NCBI GenBank assembly: GCA_023423275.1
Contig: JAFAFW010000037.1
Coordinates: 1-64,000, forward strand
Direction: 5' to 3'
Length of the DNA: 64,000 nucleotides
Origin: Pseudomonadota bacterium
Lineage (GTDB): Bacteria > Pseudomonadota > Alphaproteobacteria > Rhizobiales > Hyphomicrobiaceae
Shown: piece after piece, positions 42,694 through 51,600 of the stretch
Layout of the letters: each line of letters starts with the position of its first letter
Position numbering within the stretch: the stretch's first letter is position 1
Translations under genes and position numbers: made by a program
Notes under the pieces: generated by a model
Told to the model about the DNA's origin: nothing
The model's input: only the letters and a program-made list of their open reading frames with translations
Databases searched by the model: none

Positions 42694-43377
42694 CTACGAG
42701 GTGTACTTGACGGCGCAGCCGTAAGGTCGCGTCACGGCGTTGGTCACCGGCTGGCCCTTGGTCACCGCAACCATCGCTTCCCGGAAATAGGGCGTCGCCT
42801 TGGCCAGATCGTCAGCGCGTGTCGACGGAATGGAATCGATGCCGCCCATGTAAAGTAGCGTGCCCTCGGCGCTGATGATGTACATGTGCGGCGTCGTGCG
42901 AGCGGTGTAGGCGCGCGCCATCTTGCCCTCGGGATCGAGCAGAACCGCGGCCGGCGCCGCGCTGCGCTGCTTGGTCAGGTCGTTGGCCTTCTCGCCCGAC
43001 ACGTGTCCTTGCTCGCCCGGCGGCGAGGAGATGACGCTCAGCCAAACCACGCCGGCGTCGGCTGCTTCGCGTTGCAGGGTCTGCATGTTGTCCGCGTTGT
43101 AGTGTTTCCGCACGAACGGACAGTCGTGGTTGGTCCATTCGAGAACCACCGTCTTGCCGCGCAAGGCGGACAAGCTCTGTGTCTGGCCGTTGCTGTCGAC
43201 GGCGGAGAAATCCGGCGCGGGCTTGCCGACCTGCGGTGAGGCGTGTGCGGGTTTGGTGCCCAGTATGGTGAAGCCGCCAACGGCCGCCAACGTCAGCCCG
43301 GTCGCGCCGCCCATCAGGAGGGTTCGGCGATCGAGGGCGGCCACAAGCCTCGAAGAAGAACGCTTATCCGACATCAT
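42694..43377 (-). CDS. Exported redoxin/thioredoxin-like protein
   Basis: A 227-residue protein with a Tat-like or Sec signal (LDRRTLLMGGATGLTLAAVG) and an AhpC/TSA-redoxin domain (VGKPAPDFSAVDSNG, TVVLEWTNHDCPFVRKHY). The active site has a single Cys (NHDCPF) and a second one near the C-terminus (YGCAVKY), which could act as a resolving pair. It is 34 bp downstream of dsbD, so it is likely kept reduced by DsbD in the periplasm and may reduce peroxide or a partner protein. Confidence 0.87.
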   Translation of the reverse strand: MMSDKRSSSRLVAALDRRTLLMGGATGLTLAAVGGFTILGTKPAHASPQVGKPAPDFSAVDSNGQTQSLSALRGKTVVLEWTNHDCPFVRKHYNADNMQTLQREAADAGVVWLSVISSPPGEQGHVSGEKANDLTKQRSAAPAAVLLDPEGKMARAYTARTTPHMYIISAEGTLLYMGGIDSIPSTRADDLAKATPYFREAMVAVTKGQPVTNAVTRPYGCAVKYTS

Positions 43378-43411
43378 GATCTCCTGCTCTGGTTTGTGCG
43401 GGATGCGTCAC

Positions 43412-45562
43412 TCAATTGATGGCGCGCTCGATTTCGCCCACGACCATGGCTTCGGTCAGTACGGGCGGGAGAACCACCGGGTCGCGCCCCCCGGCGGGAT
43501 AGAAGGCATAGAAGGGCAATCCATCGCGATTGAAGCTGCGCAGAAAGGCTGTGATCTCCGGGTCGCGGTTGGTCCAGTCGCCCTTCAGGTAGGTCACGCC
43601 CTTGGCGTCGAATGTGTCCCGGACGCCATCGGTTGACAGCGTCGTCTTCTCATTGACGAGACAGGTGATGCACCAGGCCGCGGTCATGTTCACGAACACC
43701 GGCTTGCCCTGCCGCCGCAAATCCGCGAGCCGGGCGCTGCTGAAGGGTTCGAAGTTCTTCGTGGCGTCGGTTGCCGTGCGCGCGGCGATACCGGGAGTCG
43801 TGGCACCGTCGAGCTGCAGGAGCAGCGCGAGCGTGGCAACAATTGCCGCGGCTGCTAAGCCTCGCGGAACAAGGCCGCGCCCGCTACCGTGCTGCGCGAT
43901 GCCAAAAACCCACGCGGCGAGAGCGATCAGCAGAGCGCCGGACAGCGCGATGAGCACGCCAAAATCTCCAACCTGCTGCGTCAACACCCAAACCAGCCAC
44001 GCCGCCGAGGCGTACATGAGAAATGCCATCGCTTGCCGCAGCCGCACCATCCAGGGGCCAGGGCGGGGCAACAGGCTGGCCAGTCGGGGAAACACGCCCA
44101 GCAAAGCATAGGGTGCGGCCAACCCCAGACCCATCGCGAGGAAGATCAGCAGGCAAACCAGAAGTGGCGCCGTCAGAGCGGTTCCGATCGCCGCCCCCAT
44201 GAAAGGCGCCGTGCACGGAGTCGCCACCACGACAGCCAGCAGCCCTGTGAAAAAGCTTCCCGAATGGCCCGATCTCTGCGTCAGGCTTTGGCCGGTGCCG
44301 GTCACGCCAAGGCCGATCTCATAGACACCCGACAGGTTCAGGCCGATCGCCAACAGGAGCCAGCTCATCGCAGCGACGAAAAGAGGCGACTGGAATTGAA
44401 ATCCCCAGCCGACAGCCGCGCCACTGGCACGCACAGCGAGGAGCGCACCCGCCAGCGCCATGAAGGCCACGAGAACGCCGAGCGTGTAGAACGCGCTTGC
44501 AAGGCGAACCTCACGCAACGCACCACCCGAAAGCCTGGCGATGGCCGTTGCCTTGATCGCCAGCACCGGAAACACGCACGGCATCAGGTTGAGGATCAGG
44601 CCACCGAGAAAGGCGAACAGCGCCGTCTGCCAAAGTGGCAGCGTCTCAAGCGCTGCAGGCGAAGACGTCAATGCCAGCGGCGTCGCACCGACCTGTGGCG
44701 CCGTGTCGAACCACCGGGTCTGACCACCACCGTCAGTGACAGCGAGCAGACCCGCAGCCGACGCTTGCGGGTTGAACGCCTCGCCCTTCGACATCGCCAA
44801 GGTGAGCTTGCCATCCGAGATCGTCAGCTTCTGCGGCGCGGAATGGACAATGACGCCCCATTCGGCCGGATAATAGAAAGCCTCCTTCACGGATGCCGCG
44901 CTGAGACCGTCGCCTTCCATCGTCAGCGCAAGCGCATCGCCCTCGACCGCCAATCTCGCCGACCATGGACTGGACACCGGACGCCGCGCATCCGAGGCGG
45001 CAAATGCGGAAGCGATATCCGTGTTGGCCGGCACAGGCGTATCGGACACCGGAATGTCGAGCCGGAACGTTCCATCCTCGGGAATACATTCCCGTTCGCA
45101 CACCAGCCAATCGGCATCGGCGTGGATCGAAACTGTCTGGCCGGGTTGGGCGGATTGCGGAATTGTCACCGCGATCGGAAAGACCACTTCGGTCGCGTAT
45201 CCGAAGCTCGTCACCGGCCCGACCGTGAAGCGGCTGGGTCCCGGCCAGACGATGTCCCCGGACGATGCGCCTTCCGGCAACTTCAGCGCAATATTGGGAG
45301 GCGTGCCTGCATCCCCGGGGTTTTTCCAATAGGTGTGCCACCCGGGAGTGAGCTTCTGGCGCAAACCGACGCGGACTGTCTGGCCGGGCGCTACCACAGC
45401 CGCATCGCTGACCAGGGTAACGGTCGCGCGCGGGCTGACTTTCGGAGCACTCTCCAAGGCGTGCGCCATCGTCGGAACGAGAACAAGAGCGGTAGCGATC
45501 AGCGCGCCAGAGACGCTGGACCACCACCTCCGCTCAATTTCGCCCGCTGCCGCGAAAACCAT
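43412..45562 (-). CDS. Thiol:disulfide interchange protein DsbD (ScsB-like)
   Basis: A 716-residue three-part electron relay. The N-terminal periplasmic domain has the cysteine pair CERECIPEDG. The membrane domain has eight or so helices with the paired cysteines of LNLMPCVFPVLAIK and VVATPCTAPFMGAA. The C-terminal thioredoxin domain has CITC (AAWCITCLVNEKTTL). It moves electrons from cytoplasmic thioredoxin to periplasmic partners, here probably the redoxin 34 bp downstream. I chose the ATG behind GGAG; the longer frame adds about 33 unlikely residues. Proportions fit the ScsB branch. Confidence 0.92.
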   Translation of the reverse strand: MVFAAAGEIERRWWSSVSGALIATALVLVPTMAHALESAPKVSPRATVTLVSDAAVVAPGQTVRVGLRQKLTPGWHTYWKNPGDAGTPPNIALKLPEGASSGDIVWPGPSRFTVGPVTSFGYATEVVFPIAVTIPQSAQPGQTVSIHADADWLVCERECIPEDGTFRLDIPVSDTPVPANTDIASAFAASDARRPVSSPWSARLAVEGDALALTMEGDGLSAASVKEAFYYPAEWGVIVHSAPQKLTISDGKLTLAMSKGEAFNPQASAAGLLAVTDGGGQTRWFDTAPQVGATPLALTSSPAALETLPLWQTALFAFLGGLILNLMPCVFPVLAIKATAIARLSGGALREVRLASAFYTLGVLVAFMALAGALLAVRASGAAVGWGFQFQSPLFVAAMSWLLLAIGLNLSGVYEIGLGVTGTGQSLTQRSGHSGSFFTGLLAVVVATPCTAPFMGAAIGTALTAPLLVCLLIFLAMGLGLAAPYALLGVFPRLASLLPRPGPWMVRLRQAMAFLMYASAAWLVWVLTQQVGDFGVLIALSGALLIALAAWVFGIAQHGSGRGLVPRGLAAAAIVATLALLLQLDGATTPGIAARTATDATKNFEPFSSARLADLRRQGKPVFVNMTAAWCITCLVNEKTTLSTDGVRDTFDAKGVTYLKGDWTNRDPEITAFLRSFNRDGLPFYAFYPAGGRDPVVLPPVLTEAMVVGEIERAIN

Positions 45563-45729
45563 AAATCTCCGGATCTCCGCTTCCGTTCGTCCCCGAGGGC
45601 CCCTGCCATGCCCCACCGGGCAAACAGGCAAGCGTCCCGCATTGCTACGGGTCAACGCCATAACCCGATAACATGCAGTCGGGCGAAGCCCCGCTCAATC
45701 CGAAACACAAAGATGTGAGAGAGATCTGC

Positions 45730-46539
45730 TCAGACCAGCCGGAAATAACTCAGGAAGGTATCGGCCTGCGCATCCAGCATGTCGAGGCCGTTGATGGTCT
45801 GGCACCCGGCTTCCTGGGCAGCGCGGGTCAGCGGCGTCACCTTCGGGTACGGAATGATATCGATGACGAGCGTCGCCTTATCGAACTGTCCAAGGGGCGC
45901 CGGCAGGCCGTCACCGGGGCGCATGCCGACGGGGCTGGCGTTAACGACAATATCGTGACCGGCCGCGGACGGCCTGCCAACCGCAGCGGCAACGTTCGGA
46001 TAGAAGCGCTTGACGCGGTCTGCCAGCGCCGACACACGATCCGCCTCGGGATCGGACAGAGTGATCGAACGACACCCTGCCGCCGCGAAACCCATCGCGA
46101 TCGCACATCCTGCCCCGCCGGCGCCGAGCAGCAGCACGCGCTGATCCTTGACAGTGCGGCCTGCCAGTTCAACGGCGCGTACCAATCCCGCACCATCGAA
46201 CATATCGCCCGACCAGGTTCCATCCGCCTCAGGGCGAAGCGCGTTGATGCCACCAACCGACTGACCGGTCTCGCCAATCGTCTGGACCATCGCCGCAGCG
46301 CGGTGCTTGAACGGCACCGTGATAATGATGCCGGCGAGGTTCGCGACACGCATCAGCCCGCGCATGCCCACCTCGAAATGCGCCTGGGGAATGTGGACCG
46401 GGATCAGCACCGCATTGACTTTCGCCCGCGTAAACCGCGGATTGATCAGACCGGGCGAGCCAACCTGCGCGATCGGATCTCCGACGATTGCCACGAGTCT
46501 CGTGCTGCCGTTGATCGGCGCGATCCAACCTTCAGTCAT
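45730..46539 (-). CDS. Shikimate dehydrogenase-like protein (AroE paralogue)
   Basis: A 269-residue protein with the AroE fold: LLLGAGGAGCAIAMGFAAAG (NADP-binding), VNASPVGM, and VIDIIPYPKVTPL. Substrate residues are partly altered. The Lys of ITVPFKH, the Asn of GGINALRP and the Asp of DMFDGAGL are kept, but the canonical Ser-x-Ser of the shikimate site (usually HSLSP) reads QVGSPG. It is therefore likely a shikimate/quinate dehydrogenase-like paralogue and not the housekeeping AroE. No aromatic pathway genes are adjacent. Confidence 0.85.
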   Translation of the reverse strand: MTEGWIAPINGSTRLVAIVGDPIAQVGSPGLINPRFTRAKVNAVLIPVHIPQAHFEVGMRGLMRVANLAGIIITVPFKHRAAAMVQTIGETGQSVGGINALRPEADGTWSGDMFDGAGLVRAVELAGRTVKDQRVLLLGAGGAGCAIAMGFAAAGCRSITLSDPEADRVSALADRVKRFYPNVAAAVGRPSAAGHDIVVNASPVGMRPGDGLPAPLGQFDKATLVIDIIPYPKVTPLTRAAQEAGCQTINGLDMLDAQADTFLSYFRLV

Positions 46540-46701
46540 GCTCTGTTGCTCTCCAAGGCTCTTCCGCGCGGTTCATCTCCGCTGAGGCTTTTCAAAGGCT
46601 GTTTGCCCCTTGCCTCCTGCATCCCGCCGGCTTGTAACTCACGGTCCGTCCGCCGTCGATCCACAATGGACGACATCTGCTCCGCTCTGCGCTCAACGCT
46701 C

Positions 46702-47028
46702 CTATTCGGATTCCAGGTTCTTCTTGAGTCGGTCAAGCGTGTCCACGGCTCGGGCCGCATAGGGGCCGATCCAGCGATCATGGATGTGCTTGATCGGCAG
46801 CGGATTGAGATGGTTCCAGCGCTCTCGCCCCTTGCGCGTGGCGATCACGAGATCAGCCTCTTCCAAGACCTTGAGGTGCTGCATGACGGTGCACCGGTCG
46901 AGCGCCGGGAAACGGGTGCAAAGGGTACCCGTTGTCTGCGGATGATCCTTCAGGGCATCGAGGATGTCGCGTCGCGTCGCGGACGAAAGCGCTTTGAAAA
47001 CGCGGTCATTTTCCTCGTTGCCTAACAT
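46702..47028 (-). CDS. ArsR-family transcriptional repressor
   Basis: A 108-residue winged-helix regulator (VFKALSSATRRDILDALKDHP, RCTVMQHLKVLEEADLVIATRKGRERW). No metal-binding CxC motif in the recognition helix is present, so it belongs to the non-metal ArsR group. It is divergent from an SRPBCC gene and the shared spacer contains a palindromic site that overlaps its own start codon. This arrangement of ArsR beside AHSA1/SRPBCC is very common. Confidence 0.92.
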   Translation of the reverse strand: MLGNEENDRVFKALSSATRRDILDALKDHPQTTGTLCTRFPALDRCTVMQHLKVLEEADLVIATRKGRERWNHLNPLPIKHIHDRWIGPYAARAVDTLDRLKKNLESE

Positions 47029-47050
47029 GTTATGTTTTTATAACATGATA
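47023..47050. promoter_or_regulatory. Putative ArsR operator, two half-palindromes
   Basis: TAACATGTTA (47023-47032, a perfect palindrome containing the arsR start codon) and TAACATGATA (47041-47050), 18 bp apart, in the only spacer between arsR and the divergent SRPBCC gene. The region is AT-rich and would cover both promoters. Confidence 0.65.
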
Positions 47051-47076
47051 TCGAAAGTCACAAGGGAGTAGCGTTC

Positions 47077-47532
47077 ATGGATCTGAAGTTCAAAGTGGCG
47101 GCGCGGATCGCCAAGCCGGTGGCCGAGGTATTCGAGGCCGTCGCCAATCCCTCGCAGCTCTCGCGCTATTTCACGACGGGCGGCGCCAAGGGGCGGCTGG
47201 AAACCGGGGCCACGGTTTACTGGGACTTCCACGACTTCCCCGGCGCGTTCCCGGTGGAAGTCGCCAAGGTCGAACCGAACAAGGAGATTGTCCTTCGCTG
47301 GGCCGCCGCTGACGCATCTGCGCCGCCGGGCTACCAGACGACCGTGACGATGATCTTTGAAGCCCTCGAAGACGGACGCACACTGGTGTCGATCGCCGAA
47401 GAAGGCTGGCATCAGACCGAAAGTGGTCTCAAGGCGTCGTACGGGAATTGCCAAGGCTGGATGCAGATGCTCTGTGCGCTCAAGGCCTATCTGGAATACG
47501 GCATCAACCTCCGCGAGGGCATGTTCAAGTAG
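47077..47532 (+). CDS. SRPBCC/AHSA1-family protein divergent from arsR
   Basis: A 151-residue START-like protein: FKVAARIAKPVAEVFEAVANP, LSRYFTTGGAKGRLETG and a C-terminal GWMQMLCALKAYLEYG. Typical target of a divergent ArsR repressor. It binds an unknown hydrophobic ligand. GGGAG precedes the ATG. Confidence 0.9.
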   Translation: MDLKFKVAARIAKPVAEVFEAVANPSQLSRYFTTGGAKGRLETGATVYWDFHDFPGAFPVEVAKVEPNKEIVLRWAAADASAPPGYQTTVTMIFEALEDGRTLVSIAEEGWHQTESGLKASYGNCQGWMQMLCALKAYLEYGINLREGMFK

Positions 47533-47675
47533 GCTCCTGCGCCGGGCCCTCGGACATCGAAATGCAGGGCGCTACTCACCCTCTCCGAAAGGCGACAAGG
47601 TGAGCGTGGCGGGTTATGGTCCCGTCCAATCCGTGGGCCTTTCAGGTCCACTTTCGACGCAAGCGAGGAAACACC

Positions 47676-48401
47676 ATGGCACTGCTGGGCTCAGGCGTAA
47701 TGACCTTCTGGAACAACATCGCCGAAGGAGGCGATCGGGAATTCGTCGAATGGCATGTCCTGGAGCACATTCCGGAACGTGTCGGCATCAAAGGTTTCGT
47801 GCGCGGGCGGCGCTATGTGGCCGTGGATGGAAGCCCGGCTTACTTCAACTTCTATGAGACGGACGATCCGGATGTCTTGTCATCTCCGGCGTATCTCGAA
47901 CGGCTGAATGCGCCCACCGATTGGACACGCCATAACCTGGGGCAGTTCCGTGATTCCAACCGTACGCTGTGTTCGGTGGCGGCCAGCCTCGGACGCGGAG
48001 AGGGCGCGGCGATCGAAACGCTGCAACTGAAAACGGATGCCGATGCGAAAGCCTTCAAGGCTGCGCTATCTGGAACGGTATTGCCTGCCATCCTGGGCGA
48101 ACACGGCATCATCGGCGTGCATCTGCTCGAGGGGCTGACGGCGGCAAGCAAGGCGGGCACGGCGGAGAAAGCTTTGCGCAGCCAGCCCGATCAGGTTGCC
48201 GACTGGGTCGTTTTGATCGAGGCCGTCGATGCCGATGCGCTTCGGGCTGCACGCCAAGGAGCCGCGAGCAACAGCGCCTTCCAGAAGGCAGGTGCTTCCG
48301 GTGATATGCTGCGCGGCATTTATCGCCTGCAATATTCGTTGGGCAGCAACGAAATCGAACGCGGCGCGACTGCGCCCTTGCGGTGGGGCCAGTCGGCGTA
48401 A
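47676..48401 (+). CDS. Uncharacterised protein, possibly dimeric alpha+beta barrel fold
   Basis: A 241-residue soluble protein. The first half (VMTFWNNIAEGGDREFVEWHVLEHIPERVGI in order, with WHVLEHIPERV) resembles ferredoxin-like EthD/Dabb domains, and the second half may be a diverged copy of it. No known motif otherwise. It starts at the ATG behind GAGGAA; the frame upstream is non-coding. It follows the SRPBCC gene on the same strand after 143 bp. Confidence 0.75.
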   Translation: MALLGSGVMTFWNNIAEGGDREFVEWHVLEHIPERVGIKGFVRGRRYVAVDGSPAYFNFYETDDPDVLSSPAYLERLNAPTDWTRHNLGQFRDSNRTLCSVAASLGRGEGAAIETLQLKTDADAKAFKAALSGTVLPAILGEHGIIGVHLLEGLTAASKAGTAEKALRSQPDQVADWVVLIEAVDADALRAARQGAASNSAFQKAGASGDMLRGIYRLQYSLGSNEIERGATAPLRWGQSA

Positions 48402-48531
48402 CCGCCGCTCTTACTGGTTTGAGCCGTCACGCTGAGGCCGCATCTGCGTGACGGCGGCCTCTCGTTGGAGAAATGTCGGCTTGCTTCTCCAGCCACCGCA
48501 ATACCCCGGGGGCGCGGCTTGAAGCGCCATC

Positions 48532-48639
48532 CGTTTGTCATCCCGGCCGAAGCGAAGCGCAGAGCCAGGATCCAAAGGCTTCAAAAAATTATAGCCGGAT
48601 TCCGGATATTTCCGTTCGCGCACAATTCAAGGATGACAA
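48532..48639. repeat. Intergenic repeat with terminal inverted repeats
   Basis: Ends GTTTGTCATCC and GGATGACAAC are inverted copies. The left half includes CCCGGCCGAAGCGAAGCGCAG followed by GAGCC and GGATCC-type text, which is a common intergenic repeat in Bradyrhizobium-like genomes. It is probably a MITE- or REP-like element. Confidence 0.5.
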
Positions 48640-48670
48640 CAGGGCGTTTCCGAGTGAACCGGAAAAAGCC

Positions 48671-51600
48671 CTAGCGCAACCCCTTGCCGTTAACCGGAGG
48701 AGAATTGGACGTGTCCGCGGACTTGCGCGGTCCGCTACCCTGACGCGGCGCGGACGTCGGCGTTTCAGTAATCGGCACTCCGGCCAGCTTCGCCAGACTC
48801 TCCGCAATCGCAGGCGGCAACGAGGGATACTGTGGCGGTCCTGACGGCCGCGTCGGCGGAACTGTCGGCGTCTCCCCGCGACCGGCGGAGCGGCCAAGAG
48901 TGGACGGGTCCGGTGGGGCGGGCGGCATGGTGCGCGTCGGCGGTGGTCCGGGGGGACGCGGCGGAGGAGTCGTCCGGGGCGGGTTCCTTGATCCAGCGCG
49001 ATGCGAAACCTGCGGCGGCATGTCCGGCCGACCGGCGGGCGGTTGCGGCCGTCCCTGCTGCCCAGGCGGCGGAGACGACTGCGCCGGCGGCAAATTTGGA
49101 ATCTGCGGCAGCGGTGCCCCACGGTGCGGCGGTGGTGGCGTGCCGGACGCACTGCCGGGTGGTGGCATCGGACCAGAAGACGGCGGCAGGCCAGGTTGAG
49201 TTTCCGTTCGAAGCGGCGGCCTCGTGACACTGGGCCGGCCCGTGCGCAATGGAGGAGGCGGGCCTCCGGCGTTGCCGGGCCGTTGTGTCACCGGCGGCGG
49301 CGTTGGACGGCTTGATGTCGCCGATGTCCCAGCCGAAGCAGGTACGGCGCTCGCCGGACGATGTGATTTTTCATTCTCAACGCCGACAGCCGCCTTCGCG
49401 CGCGGGCGGGTCCGAGTAAAGAGTTGGCGAGCTTTCCGCTTTGGCTTCGTCGCGGCATCCTCCGCCGAAGCCTTGCCGTTGGTCTCTCCCGACCGAAGCA
49501 CGGATGGCAGGGCCGCGGGATCTGCGATTGCGCCGTCTGTTGAGCCGTTTTCTCCATCGGCCTGAAGCGGCAACAGCTCATCGACGCTGTCCGTCGGAGC
49601 TGGAACCTCGGCCACCTCGTGATTGCGCTTCCGGCGACGCTCGACGTTGGTACGGAAAAATCCGCGACGCTGCAGCTTGCGTTCCGACTTGCGAATGATG
49701 CGCAGCAACTGCATCACGTCGCGATCCGTCATCGGCTCGCCGTAGTAGAACCCTTGCGCATATTCGCACCCGAGCGCCCGCAGGAAGCCTGCGCTCTCGG
49801 CTTGCTCGATGCCTTCGGCGACGACCTTCTTGCCGAGTTCGTGCGCCAGCGCAACGATCGAACGGACAATGGCCGCGCCAGGCCCATCGTCGACGCTCGA
49901 TTGCACGAGGCCGCGATCGATCTTGATGGTGTCGAACGGAAAACGCTGCAGATAGGCAAGCGAAGAGTAGCCCGCACCAAAGTCGTCCATCGACAGCCCC
50001 GCACCGGCGCTGCTGAGCCATTCGAGCATCTGCACGGCCTGCTCGGGATTCTCCATGACCAGAGATTCCGTCACTTCCAGCCGCAGCGCCCCCGGAGGCA
50101 GAACCGCACGCCCGAGAATGTGCCGGATCTCCTGGATCAGATCCTGGCGGAAGAGCTGGCGGCTGGATACATTCACGCTGACGAACAGTGCATTGTCCCC
50201 ACGCGGCAACTCCTTGTGCCACCGGGCCGCCTCCTGCGCGGAGCGGTTCAGCACATACGACCCGAGCTTGACGATGAGGTCGCTTTCTTCCGCAACCGGC
50301 ACGAATTCATCCGGATTCAACAGCCCAAGTTTCGGATGCTCCCAGCGGACCAGGGCTTCAAATCCCGCAAGCTCCTCGGTCGGAAGATAAATGATCGGTT
50401 GATAGAGAATGCGAAGCTGGCGACGCTCGATCGCGCGGCGCAACTCGCTTTCGATCGTCACGCGCTCGTCGGGCTGGTTGCGCAGTTCGGAGCGGAAAAT
50501 TTCCACGCGATCCGCGCCACCACGCTTGGCGCGATACATAGCGATCTCGGCTTCCTTGAGAAGATCATGCGGGCTCTCCTCGGCGCCGTCGTACATGGCA
50601 ATGCCGGTGGATGCCGTCAGCACGATCTCCTTGCCGGCAATCTTGATCGGTGAGCGCAGCGCACGCCGCACACGCTCTGCCAGCATGGCCAGCTCTCGTG
50701 GCTCCTGCTGCGCAAGCAACAGGATTGCGAACTGATCTCCTGCGACACGTGCCAGCGTATCCTGCGGGCTCAGGTGACGCGTCAGGCGCCGCGCGACGGT
50801 GAGCAGCAGACTGTCGCCGACGATCAGGCCGAGCGACGAGTTCACGCTCTTGAACTTGTCGATGTCGATGAACAACACGGCGGGGCGAACGTTCTGCTCC
50901 GTCTTGGAGCGCGCAACAGCGACCGTCAGGCGGTCCAGGAACAGCTCGCGGTTCGGCAGGCCGGTGAGGTTATCATGTACCGCGTCGTGCAGCAGCCGCT
51001 CCTGCGCGCGCTTGGTCTCGGTCACGTCACGCATCAGGCCGACGCACCGGAGCGCCTTGCGATCCGAGTGCGGCACGCTGGCGGCTTCCAGCTCAAACCA
51101 CCGATACGAGTTATCGGCATGCCGCATACGCAGGTCGATATGCAGGTTGCCGCCGTTGCGTTCCTGCACGGACCACAGCAGCAGGCGGAAGCGCTCCTTG
51201 TCGGCCGCATGCAGATGCTTGGCGAAATCGTCGACCTTGGCCGAAAGCTCGCCCGGCGAAAGACCGAGGCTTTCCTCGATGATCGGGCTCACCTTGATCT
51301 CATCACGCCGCGCAAACCATTCCCACACCGCCGCGCCAGCCCCCTCGATGGCGAGCGAACGCAATTGCAGGTCATTTGGTGCGGCGCCATAGAGCGGTTC
51401 GAACGACCGGAAGGCGAATTGCGTGACCGTCAATCCGAGAAGCAGGACGATCAAGACCAGTCCCGCAACAAGACCCGAGACCACAATGTCACCGGACAGC
51501 TTACCTATCAGCGTCACGCCGGCAGCAAAGATCCAGACCAGGAACAGCATCCATGCCGGGATCAGCGACAGTGCACGATCCTGCCCGCGTACGGCGAGAT

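Noticed and set aside
43889..45718. A 609-residue open frame on the plus strand over the dsbD gene
   Set aside because: It is antisense to a gene with clear DsbD motifs and is rich in Arg, Gln and His as expected of a high-GC shadow frame.
45673..47025. A 450-residue plus-strand frame over the AroE-like and arsR genes
   Set aside because: Both minus-strand genes have conserved motifs; the plus frame has none and no ribosome site.
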